Source: an uncultured Nocardioides sp. (GTDB lineage Bacteria; Actinomycetota; Actinomycetes; Propionibacteriales; Nocardioidaceae). From it: 11,370 nucleotides of DNA. The translations under genes and the position numbers were made by a program. Below are positions 1-5,035 of this stretch, in pieces. A model generated the notes under the pieces. It was not told the origin of the DNA. It saw only the letters and a program-made list of their open reading frames with translations, and did not search any database. The first letter of the stretch is position 1. Each line of letters opens with the position of its first letter. Where the stretch lies: assembly GCF_946885725.1 (NCBI RefSeq), contig NZ_CAMPGZ010000139.1, positions 1 through 11,370 on the forward strand, given 5' to 3'.

Positions 1-283
1 CGCGGAACGCCCCGCCCCGCGCCGGAGCACGGGTCGGTGACGCCGGAGCGGGCAGCAGGCCGGACGGGGCGACCGCGAGGTCGACGCCGAGGACCGGCCG
101 GACCCCCGCGGCGAGGCAGGCCTTGGCGAACCGCACCGCGCCGTAGGTGCCGTCGCGGTCGGTCAGCGCGAGGGTGTCCATCTCCTGCTCGACCGCGCGC
201 TCGACGAGGACGTGCGGGTGCGACGCGCCGTACTGCAGCGAGTAGCCGGACGCGACGTGCAGATGCACGAATGGGTCGGACAA
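1..283 (-). CDS. dnaE2: Error-prone DNA polymerase III alpha subunit, DnaE2/ImuC-like (N-terminal fragment)
   Basis: This is the first 94 codons of a C-family polymerase; the rest lies beyond the left edge. The visible part is the start of the PHP domain. It has the first motif HLHVASGYSLQYGASHP (residues 7-23), then LALTDRDGTYGAVRFAKA and AGVRPVLGVDLAV, which match the start of actinobacterial DnaE2-type polymerases (as I recall Streptomyces SCO1739). DnaE2 performs translesion synthesis and SOS mutagenesis, normally with ImuA'/ImuB. I chose the TTG at 283 because a GGGAGGT ribosome site (291-297) sits 7 nt upstream; a GTG at 268 in the same frame is the alternative. It starts 16 nt after the HEPN gene, so it should be co-transcribed from the LexA-controlled promoter near 1380. 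The third residue of the HxHxH-type PHP motif is Ala11, which hints at an altered metal site. The family is sure; assignment to the mutagenic rather than the replicative branch rests on the motifs and context. Confidence 0.85.
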   Translation of the reverse strand, partial: MSDPFVHLHVASGYSLQYGASHPHVLVERAVEQEMDTLALTDRDGTYGAVRFAKACLAAGVRPVLGVDLAVAPSGLLPAPASPTRAPARGGAFR

Positions 284-290
284 CGACGCG

Positions 291-297
291 ACCTCCC
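291..297 (-). promoter_or_regulatory. Ribosome binding site deciding the dnaE2 start
   Basis: Read on the minus strand this is GGGAGGT, a good match to the anti-Shine-Dalgarno sequence, lying 7 nt before a TTG codon (283). It sits entirely in the 16-nt gap after the HEPN stop codon. It favours the TTG over the in-frame GTG 15 nt further on. Confidence 0.6.
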
Positions 298-299
298 GC

Positions 300-800
300 T
301 CAGCCGGCGAGGGAGACGTCGACGGGCACGTGCGGGGTCAGCCCGAGCGACTCCTCGACGAGACCGAGGAACCGGTCGGCGTCGCGGACCAGGTCGTCGG
401 CCTCGCGGGCGGTGACCGCACGGGTCGAGCCGGCCTCGGCGGCGGCGCGCTTGGCGGCCCCGGCCGAGAAGAACGCCGCCCACTCGGCGAGCTCGGGGGC
501 GACCTCGGCGAGCAGCACCCAGGCGTTCTTCTGGGCCGGACGGCGGCGCCCGCTGCGCGCGGGCGGCACCCGGGTGGCCCGGGCGGCGAGCAGGGCGGCG
601 GTGGCGCGCAGGGCGGCGACGTGGGCGTGGGCGTAGCGCATCGGGACGTCCGCGGTGGTCATCGCCTCGCGCAGGGACTCCGCGGCGCGGGTGAGGTAGG
701 CGTGGCTGGAGGCGGGGACGTCGAAGGCGCGGCCCGGGTGGGCGGGGACGGTCCAGGTGCTGGTGCTGGTGCTGGTGCTGGTGCTGGTGCTGATGGTCAT
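300..800 (-). CDS. SAV_6107-family HEPN domain protein
   Basis: A 166-residue protein, soluble and mostly alpha-helical by composition. The region around residues 33-75 (SHAYLTRAAESLREAM, then RYAHAHVAALRATAALLAAR) and the segment AWVLLAEVAPELAEWAAFFSAGA match the family named SAV_6107 HEPN, which in actinobacteria is found next to dnaE2-like genes (recalled). HEPN folds are often RNases or nucleotide-binding helpers; the function of this family is not established. Arg55 with His58 and His60 is the nearest thing to the Rx4-6H RNase signature, and I cannot say that it is catalytic. The ATG at 800 follows a strong GAGGAGGA site with 6-nt spacing. Residues 4-15 are six Ser-Thr pairs coded by a perfect hexamer repeat. 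The gene lies 32 nt after DUF6504 and 16 nt before dnaE2 in one SOS-controlled transcript, which suggests a role in translesion synthesis or the damage response (inference). Confidence 0.85.
   Translation of the reverse strand: MTISTSTSTSTSTSTWTVPAHPGRAFDVPASSHAYLTRAAESLREAMTTADVPMRYAHAHVAALRATAALLAARATRVPPARSGRRRPAQKNAWVLLAEVAPELAEWAAFFSAGAAKRAAAEAGSTRAVTAREADDLVRDADRFLGLVEESLGLTPHVPVDVSLAG
757..792 (-). repeat. Hexanucleotide microsatellite, six exact copies
   Basis: Six perfect copies of GTGCTG (plus strand) lie in the first codons of the HEPN gene, read on the minus strand as AGC ACC (Ser-Thr) pairs. A change in copy number by slippage would add or remove Ser-Thr pairs without breaking the frame. 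Confidence 0.95.
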
Positions 801-806
801 GGGTCT

Positions 807-814
807 TCCTCCTC
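807..814 (-). promoter_or_regulatory. Strong ribosome binding site of the HEPN gene
   Basis: The minus strand reads GAGGAGGA six nt before the ATG at 800. It is the strongest Shine-Dalgarno match in the operon and fixes the start immediately before the hexamer repeat, so the Ser-Thr tract really is the N-terminus. Confidence 0.7.
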
Positions 815-832
815 TCGGGGACGAGTGGTGCG

Positions 833-1231
833 TCAGTCGTCGCAGCGGGTGAGCGCCCAGCTGCCGTCGGCCCAGTCGAAGACCAGGTCGAAGAGGCCAG
901 GCCCGGACCCGGTGCGGCTGGCGGCCAGGCCGCGAGAGGCCTCGACCCGCCAGACCTCGCGCTCGGCGAGCAGGTCGGTGCGGACGGCTCCCTGAGAACC
1001 CGAGGAACTGCCGGCAGTGCCGCTGCCGTCAGCGCTGCCGGTGTCGGCGCCCAGCACGGCGTGCACGCCCGCGGACTGCCACCAGGGCCCGGTCTCCACC
1101 CAGTGCGCGACCACGTCACGGACCTTCCACAGTCGACCCCGCCAGAGGAACTGCTCGGGTCCTTCCTGCCGCCCGCCGGGTCCGTCGACCTGCCCCCGGC
1201 GTACCTCGATGGGGTCGTCGTAGCGCCGCAT
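833..1231 (-). CDS. DUF6504 family protein
   Basis: A 132-residue protein starting MRRYDDPIEVRRG. Its core has the pattern FLWRGRLWKVRDVVAHWVE, then GPWW, then EVWRVEASRG and FDLVFDWADGSWALTRCDD, which I recognise as DUF6504, a small domain of unknown function coded beside imuB/dnaE2 genes in many actinobacteria (recalled). The middle (about residues 66-87) is a Gly/Ser/Ala-rich linker coded by GC-rich near-repeats. The ATG at 1231 is preceded by GGAG at 8-nt spacing. The frame stays open to 1471, but that longer start would lie upstream of the LexA box and its promoter, so I reject it. It is the first gene of the SOS operon and is followed after 32 nt by the HEPN gene. Its place suggests a helper in mutagenic repair; no biochemical role can be read from the sequence. 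Confidence 0.85.
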   Translation of the reverse strand: MRRYDDPIEVRRGQVDGPGGRQEGPEQFLWRGRLWKVRDVVAHWVETGPWWQSAGVHAVLGADTGSADGSGTAGSSSGSQGAVRTDLLAEREVWRVEASRGLAASRTGSGPGLFDLVFDWADGSWALTRCDD

Positions 1232-1357
1232 GCCACCTGCTCCTTCGCTGCTCGCTCTCGACCCCTCGACCCCGCCCGGACGGCCCTGCTGTCTGATCTG
1301 CCTGCTGGCCCGGGGACGGTGGGGGTCGAGGTCACCGCCCCCGGGAGTTCGAGGGTA

Positions 1358-1375
1358 TTCGAACATCTGTTCGAA
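1358..1375. promoter_or_regulatory. LexA (SOS) operator
   Basis: TTCGAACATCTGTTCGAA is an 18-bp sequence with perfect 7-bp arms around a 4-nt centre. It contains the exact actinobacterial/Bacillus-type SOS core TCGAAC-N4-GTTCGA. It lies 127 bp before the DUF6504 start and at the candidate transcription start, so LexA bound here should block the DUF6504-HEPN-dnaE2 operon until DNA damage. It is also 128 bp from the divergent YbaK gene, which it might affect less directly. Confidence 0.92.
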
Positions 1376-1384
1376 CACTTCAGA

Positions 1385-1413
1385 ACGGTACACCGCCCCG
1401 CCGACGTCCTCAA
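1385..1413 (-). promoter_or_regulatory. Candidate promoter of the SOS operon
   Basis: On the minus strand TTGAGG (1413-1408) and TACCGT (1390-1385) are separated by exactly 17 nt. Transcription would start near 1378, directly next to or inside the LexA box, giving a leader of about 145 nt before DUF6504. The hexamers are imperfect, so this is a tentative reading. Confidence 0.35.
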
Positions 1414-1448
1414 CGGATCCGCCGGATCGTGTGGAGAGTGAGCCGGAA

Positions 1449-1471
1449 GTGGTCTCGACAGGCTCGACCAC
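1449..1471. repeat. REP-like short inverted repeat
   Basis: This 23-nt sequence has perfect 6-bp arms, GTGGTC and GACCAC, around an 11-nt centre containing TCGACAGGCTC. From memory, this motif (GGTCTCGACAGGCTCGACC and close variants) recurs in intergenic DNA of several actinobacterial genomes. Only one copy is seen here. It sits between the LexA box and the YbaK promoter. Confidence 0.5.
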
Positions 1472-1491
1472 CCGGGGCCACGAGGGCTCGG

Positions 1492-1497
1492 TAGGGT
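1492..1497 (+). promoter_or_regulatory. -10 element of a probable leaderless promoter (YbaK gene)
   Basis: TAGGGT ends 6 nt before the GTG start at 1504, the spacing expected if transcription begins on the start codon itself. There is no Shine-Dalgarno sequence ahead of the GTG. No convincing -35 box is seen. Confidence 0.5.
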
Positions 1498-1503
1498 CCT
1501 GCC

Positions 1504-2010
1504 GTGACCCTCCCCGACCCCACCGACAAGAACGCGCGCACCTCGGAGCACCCGGCGGTGGCCCGCTTCCGCAGCGAGCTCGAGCGGCGCGGCGGGACCG
1601 GCCGCATCGTGGTCCTGCCCGACTCCGTGCACACCGCGGCGCTGGCGGCCGAGGCGCTCGGCTGCGAGGTCGGCGCGATCGCGAACAGCCTGCTGTTCGC
1701 CGCCGGCGACCAGCCGGTGCTGATCCTCACCTCCGGCGCGCACCGGGTCGACACGACGAAGGTCGCCGAGCGGATCGGCGTGCCGAAGCTGTCCCGGGCC
1801 ACCCCGGAGTTCGTCCGCGCGCACACCGGCCAGGTCATCGGCGGCGTGTCGCCGATCGGGCACCCGGCGCCGATCCCGACCTACATCGACCCGTGGCTGC
1901 GGAAGTACGACGTGGTCTGGGCCGCGGCGGGGCACCCGGCCGCGGTGTTCAGCAGCACGTTCGACGAGCTGGTCGCGATGACCGGGGCCGTCGAGACCGA
2001 CGTCGACTGA
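1504..2010 (+). CDS. YbaK/EbsC-family aminoacyl-tRNA deacylase
   Basis: A 168-residue protein matching the YbaK/ProX fold, which hydrolyses mischarged aminoacyl-tRNAs such as Cys- or Ala-tRNA(Pro) in the cytosol. Visible family features are HTAALAAEALGCEVGAIANSL (from about residue 43), the strand VLILTSGAHRVDTTKVAE, and the GGVSPIGHP loop (113-121). The Lys conserved in E. coli and Haemophilus YbaK appears to be Asn61 here; I recall Asn at this place in an actinobacterial subgroup, so its substrate may differ. The GTG start at 1504 is supported by a -10 hexamer just upstream, implying a leaderless mRNA. The ArsC-family gene follows after 11 nt, probably in the same transcript. The specific tRNA cannot be told from the sequence. 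Confidence 0.88.
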   Translation: MTLPDPTDKNARTSEHPAVARFRSELERRGGTGRIVVLPDSVHTAALAAEALGCEVGAIANSLLFAAGDQPVLILTSGAHRVDTTKVAERIGVPKLSRATPEFVRAHTGQVIGGVSPIGHPAPIPTYIDPWLRKYDVVWAAAGHPAAVFSSTFDELVAMTGAVETDVD

Positions 2011-2021
2011 GAGCGACTGCC

Positions 2022-2393
2022 ATGGAGATCTGGGTCAACCCCGCCTGCTCGAAGTGCCGGGCGGCGACGACGGCGCTCGACGAGGCCGGCGTCGACTACA
2101 CGGTACGGCGCTACCTCGACGAGCCACCGACGGCCGACGAGCTGCGTGCGGTCGTCGGGCGGCTCGGCGTCGAGCCGTGGCACGTCGCCCGGCCGAAGGA
2201 GACCGCCGAGGCCGGCATCGACCTGCCGAAGGACGCGGAGCACCGCGACGACTGGTTCGCGGCGATGGCCGCCAACCCCCGGGTGATCCAGCGGCCGATC
2301 ATCACCGCCGACGACGGCACCACCGTGGTGGGACGCGACCCGGAGAGCCTGGACCGGGTGCTCTCGGCCGAGGGCGCTCAGGAGAACGAGTAG
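2022..2393 (+). CDS. ArsC/Spx-family thioredoxin-fold reductase
   Basis: A 123-residue protein, close to the usual ArsC length. It opens with WVNPACSKCRAATTALDEAG, carrying Cys9 and Cys12 (CxxC) at the position of the ArsC nucleophile. It also has RPKE (Arg57), NPRVIQRPI (Arg87, Arg91) and Arg105, in the places where plasmid-type ArsC uses arginines around the oxyanion. This fits glutaredoxin-dependent arsenate reductases, although many chromosomal members of the family have other or unknown roles, so I give no gene symbol. There is no arsB, acr3 or arsR gene nearby, which weakens an arsenic-resistance call. It begins 11 nt after the YbaK gene with only a weak GAGAG site, so it is probably translated from the same mRNA. 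Its last 16 bp overlap the end of the convergent DinB gene. Confidence 0.85.
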   Translation: MEIWVNPACSKCRAATTALDEAGVDYTVRRYLDEPPTADELRAVVGRLGVEPWHVARPKETAEAGIDLPKDAEHRDDWFAAMAANPRVIQRPIITADDGTTVVGRDPESLDRVLSAEGAQENE

Positions 2394-2989
2394 CGGCCGC
2401 TCACCGGCCGCCACCCGGCAGGCGGGTCCTCCCCGGTCCGCCCGTCGACGGCTTCGCGCAGCAGGTCGGCATGACCGGCGTGCCGGCCGTACTCCTCCAC
2501 GAGGTCGAAGACCAGCCGGCGCAGCGTGATCGGCTCTCCGTTCCGGCCCGTCAGCGCGGTCGGCAGGTCGAGCCCGCCCTCCTCGAGGGCCGCGGCGAGC
2601 CGTTTCCGCGAGCGAGCGACGGCCTCGTCGTACCGCGCGTAGAGGCTCTCCGGCGAGTCACTCGCGGCCGACACGAACGGCCAGTCGTCGACCTCGAAGT
2701 CGAAGTCGGACCAGACCTCCCCCGGCGACTCGTCGCGGAGCTTCGCGGTGAAGGTGTAGTCCTCGACGAACGCGAGGTGCTTGAGCAGGCCGCCGAGCGT
2801 CAGGCTCGACGCCCCGATGGTGGCCGACAGCCCGACGGCGTCGAGACCGTCGGCCTTCCATCGGAACGTCGTGCGCAACCGGTCGAGCGCCCCGGCGAGG
2901 TGCTCGACCTCCGTCCCGGCCAGCGGTGGCTCCCACGGGTAGTCGGGATGGCCGGGGACGGGGTCGGCGAAACTCTCTCCTTCGGTCAT
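2378..2989 (-). CDS. DinB-family protein (DUF664 type)
   Basis: A 203-residue cytosolic four-helix-bundle protein. The core reads SLTLGGLLKHLAFVEDY with His71, and near the end VFDLVEEYGRHAGHADLLREAVDG with His170 and His173. This is the metal-binding His pattern of DinB/DUF664 proteins, which in actinobacteria include mycothiol-dependent transferases or isomerases (family knowledge). No substrate can be assigned. It is unrelated to the DNA polymerase that is also called DinB. The ATG at 2989 has no Shine-Dalgarno site but follows TAGGGT at 6-nt spacing, so it is probably leaderless with its own promoter, even though the amidase stop lies only 22 nt upstream on the same strand. Its 3' end overlaps the ArsC-family gene by 16 bp tail to tail. 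Confidence 0.87.
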   Translation of the reverse strand: MTEGESFADPVPGHPDYPWEPPLAGTEVEHLAGALDRLRTTFRWKADGLDAVGLSATIGASSLTLGGLLKHLAFVEDYTFTAKLRDESPGEVWSDFDFEVDDWPFVSAASDSPESLYARYDEAVARSRKRLAAALEEGGLDLPTALTGRNGEPITLRRLVFDLVEEYGRHAGHADLLREAVDGRTGEDPPAGWRPVSGRYSFS

Positions 2990-2995
2990 GCCCGG

Positions 2996-3001
2996 ACCCT
3001 A
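2996..3001 (-). promoter_or_regulatory. -10 element of a probable leaderless promoter (DinB/DUF664 gene)
   Basis: On the minus strand TAGGGT ends 6 nt before the ATG at 2989. It sits in the 22-nt gap after the amidase stop codon and suggests that the small gene has its own promoter instead of depending on the amidase transcript. Confidence 0.5.
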
Positions 3002-3011
3002 GGACGCGTCG

Positions 3012-4922
3012 TCACTTCCCGGGAAGGACCCGGACGGCCTCGGCCTTGACGTAGCCGAACCGGTGACCGACCCACACCTGGTAGTACTTCTGCTCGCCGG
3101 TGATGACGGTCTTGTCACCGGGCAGCGAGTTGTCGAAGGACTTGGCGTAGTAGTAGTCGGTCGGCACGTCCTTGTCGGCCAGGACGTACTTCTGACCCGG
3201 CTGCAGCGTGATCGGCGTCTGGTTGTCCGGCCCGGTCAGCACCGGCTGGCCCTGGTAGGGCACCGGCGTGCCCTCGTAGGCCGCGGCCTCGGGGTAGGCC
3301 CGCTGGTAGACGGTGGCGGGACCGCCGACCGCCTCCACGACCTCGCCCTGCGAAGGCACCACGTCGGCCTCCTCGCCCTTCGGGCTCTTGATCCAGCCCT
3401 CGAGGCCGTCCCACGAGACCTTCAGCCAGTCACCCTGCCGCTCGGCGACGTAGAACTTGTGGCCGGCGACGGCGCGGGCGTTGCGGTCGGAGACCAGGTC
3501 GGTCGAGCCCTCGACGAGCGGGGCGTCGTCGCTGGGCGCGGTGCGCACGTCGACGTAGTTGGTCGGGAACATCGGGCACGGCTCGCCGGCCGGGTTCGAC
3601 TCGTCGGCGAAGCAGCCCTGCAGCGCGCGCTCGTTGCCGACGAAGCCGGGCTTGACGGTGAAGATCTTGCTCTTGCCGCGACGGTCGGGACGGATCGGCG
3701 CGTCGAGCAGCTCCATGTAGTGCTCCCAGTCCCAGTACGGGCCCGGGTCCCACTTGTAGTTGGAGGAGCCGAACTCCTCGTGGCCGACCACATGCGCGCG
3801 GTCGAGCTCGAAGCCGAACTTCTCGTGCAGGTACTTCACCAGCTCGGAGGACGAGCGGTACATCGCCTCGGTGTACCACTGGCCGGGGTAGCCGGCCTTG
3901 CCCTCGTGCTCGATGCCGGTCGAGTGCATGTTGACGTACCAGTTGCCGGCGTGCGCGGCGACGTTGCGGTTCGCGACGTGCTGGTCGACGTGGCCGTCGT
4001 TGGACCGCACCGTGTAGTGCCAGGACACGAAGCGCGTCGGGTGCTGGATCAGCGCCATGCACACGTCGTACTCGCACTCGGTGTTGTGCACGACCAGGTA
4101 GTCGATCGAGAGGTCCTTCTCCCGGTCGGACAGGTCGTAGTTGGCGTACTGCGTCGGCGACGAGCCGTACTGGTCGTACGTCGCCTCGATCACGTCGCAG
4201 TCGATGGTCGACGGGCACTCGACCTCCTGGACACCGGGCTGGAGCAGCCGGTCGTCCTGGACGCTCGCGGCCTTCAGGGCGACGCCCGGGTGCGCGTCGA
4301 GCGTGACGGTGTCGCCGAGGTCGGTGGTCTCGGTCGCGCCTGTGCGCAGCACGTCGAACGCCATCCGGGCGAACTTCACGGCCTCGGCACGGTCCGCGGT
4401 GCCGGCGTACAGGGCGACGGCGGTGGCCCAGGCGCCGGGCCGCTGTGCGGTCGTGCCCGGCTGGTACGACGCGAGCACGGCGGCCGCGCCGCAGATGTTC
4501 GCGACGTGGTCGTTGCGCAGCCGCTGCGGCGAGAGGCCGGTCTCCTGGCTGGCAAGGGTCAGCGTGCCGGCCCGGTCGGGCAGCCCGCGATTGCGGTCGC
4601 CCTTGGCGGGGGCCGACTCGGCCCGGACCGGCTGGTCGGTCAGGTGCATCACGCCGTAGCCGCCGGAGGTGCTGGGCTTCCCGGCGTTGTGGCTCCAGCG
4701 GGAGCCGAGGTAACCGACGGCGAGGAGCACGTCCTCCGGCACCCCGCTGACCTTGGCGGCGCGGGCGAACGTGGCCTGGGTGTCGTCCGAGCCCTGCAGG
4801 CAGGCGCTCCAGTCCGTCGCGGCCGCGGGAGTCGTGGTGGTGAGGGCCAGCCCGGCCGCGGCCAATGACGTCGCCACCGCCGCCGTACCGAGCCGCCGAA
4901 GTCGTGAGTGTCTGCGCGCCAT
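3012..4922 (-). CDS. Secreted N-acetylmuramoyl-L-alanine amidase (Amidase_2/PGRP type)
   Basis: A 636-residue exported peptidoglycan hydrolase. Residues 1-35 are a Sec-type signal peptide (basic start, Ala/Leu core, PAAA before Thr36). Residues about 37-200 look like a lysozyme/transglycosylase fold (LLAVGYLGSRW, then GGYGVMHLTD), but the usual catalytic Glu position is Gly73. Residues about 270-400 are the zinc amidase domain that cuts the MurNAc-L-Ala bond. Likely zinc ligands are His279 (VVHNTE), His381 (VVGHEEF) and Asp392 (KWDPGPYW), with Glu338 in STGIEHEG close to the active site. The C-terminal 200 residues include an SH3-like wall-binding part (DVRTAPSDDAPL, GDWLKVSWDGLEGWIKS). The pairs Cys236/Cys242 and Cys283/Cys288 may form disulfides outside the cell. 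The ATG at 4922 has a GAAAGGGG site at 7-nt spacing. The gene is divergent from the DUF4126 gene. It is probably used in wall turnover or cell separation. Confidence 0.92.
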   Translation of the reverse strand: MARRHSRLRRLGTAAVATSLAAAGLALTTTTPAAATDWSACLQGSDDTQATFARAAKVSGVPEDVLLAVGYLGSRWSHNAGKPSTSGGYGVMHLTDQPVRAESAPAKGDRNRGLPDRAGTLTLASQETGLSPQRLRNDHVANICGAAAVLASYQPGTTAQRPGAWATAVALYAGTADRAEAVKFARMAFDVLRTGATETTDLGDTVTLDAHPGVALKAASVQDDRLLQPGVQEVECPSTIDCDVIEATYDQYGSSPTQYANYDLSDREKDLSIDYLVVHNTECEYDVCMALIQHPTRFVSWHYTVRSNDGHVDQHVANRNVAAHAGNWYVNMHSTGIEHEGKAGYPGQWYTEAMYRSSSELVKYLHEKFGFELDRAHVVGHEEFGSSNYKWDPGPYWDWEHYMELLDAPIRPDRRGKSKIFTVKPGFVGNERALQGCFADESNPAGEPCPMFPTNYVDVRTAPSDDAPLVEGSTDLVSDRNARAVAGHKFYVAERQGDWLKVSWDGLEGWIKSPKGEEADVVPSQGEVVEAVGGPATVYQRAYPEAAAYEGTPVPYQGQPVLTGPDNQTPITLQPGQKYVLADKDVPTDYYYAKSFDNSLPGDKTVITGEQKYYQVWVGHRFGYVKAEAVRVLPGK

Positions 4923-4975
4923 CGTCGCGCCCCTTTCCCGAGAGGAGACCCGGACGGGGAGCCGGGCCGCCGCTT

Positions 4976-5004
4976 AGCCAACCCGCGGATGTTGCAGCCG
5001 TCAA
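4976..5004 (-). promoter_or_regulatory. Candidate promoter of the amidase gene
   Basis: On the minus strand TTGACG (5004-4999) is followed after 17 nt by TTGGCT (4981-4976). The -35 match is good and the -10 match poor. It lies 54 bp before the amidase start and back to back with the promoter of the divergent DUF4126 gene. Confidence 0.35.
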
Positions 5005-5022
5005 GTAGCCGTGCCGTAGTCC

Positions 5023-5028
5023 TACAGT
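5023..5028 (+). promoter_or_regulatory. -10 element of a probable leaderless promoter (DUF4126 gene)
   Basis: TACAGT ends 7 nt before the GTG at 5036. There is no Shine-Dalgarno site between it and the start codon, consistent with transcription starting at or next to the GTG. Confidence 0.5.
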
Positions 5029-5035
5029 TGGCGTC

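Noticed and set aside
1414..1428. Small inverted repeat around GGATCC in the divergent control region
   Set aside because: The arms are only 5 bp in GC-rich DNA, not clearly above chance.
1232..1471. Longer DUF6504 start at 1471
   Set aside because: It would put the LexA box and promoter inside the gene, and its first residues come from the REP-like element. The ATG at 1231 has a ribosome site and begins the conserved domain.
163..1935. Long open frame on the minus strand (590 codons)
   Set aside because: It covers HEPN, DUF6504 and antisense to the YbaK gene in a different frame, is rich in Arg/Pro/His runs, and has no recognisable domain. It is a GC-rich shadow.
1230..2022. Upstream extension of the ArsC-family gene
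   Set aside because: The frame is open, but the extra 264 residues are an out-of-frame reading of the YbaK gene and the SOS control region. The ArsC fold begins exactly at the ATG at 2022.
2022..2393. Arsenic resistance operon
   Set aside because: Only an ArsC-family protein is present, without a transporter or ArsR gene, and it is paired with a tRNA deacylase gene.
3063..4868. 601-codon open frame antisense to the amidase
   Set aside because: It is made of Val/Leu/Arg/Gly-rich shadow sequence with no domain. The amidase on the other strand has a signal peptide, zinc ligands and a clear ribosome site.
4923..5035. Riboswitch (for example c-di-AMP type) ahead of the wall amidase
   Set aside because: The leader would be only about 50 nt with one short stem, too short for that riboswitch class.
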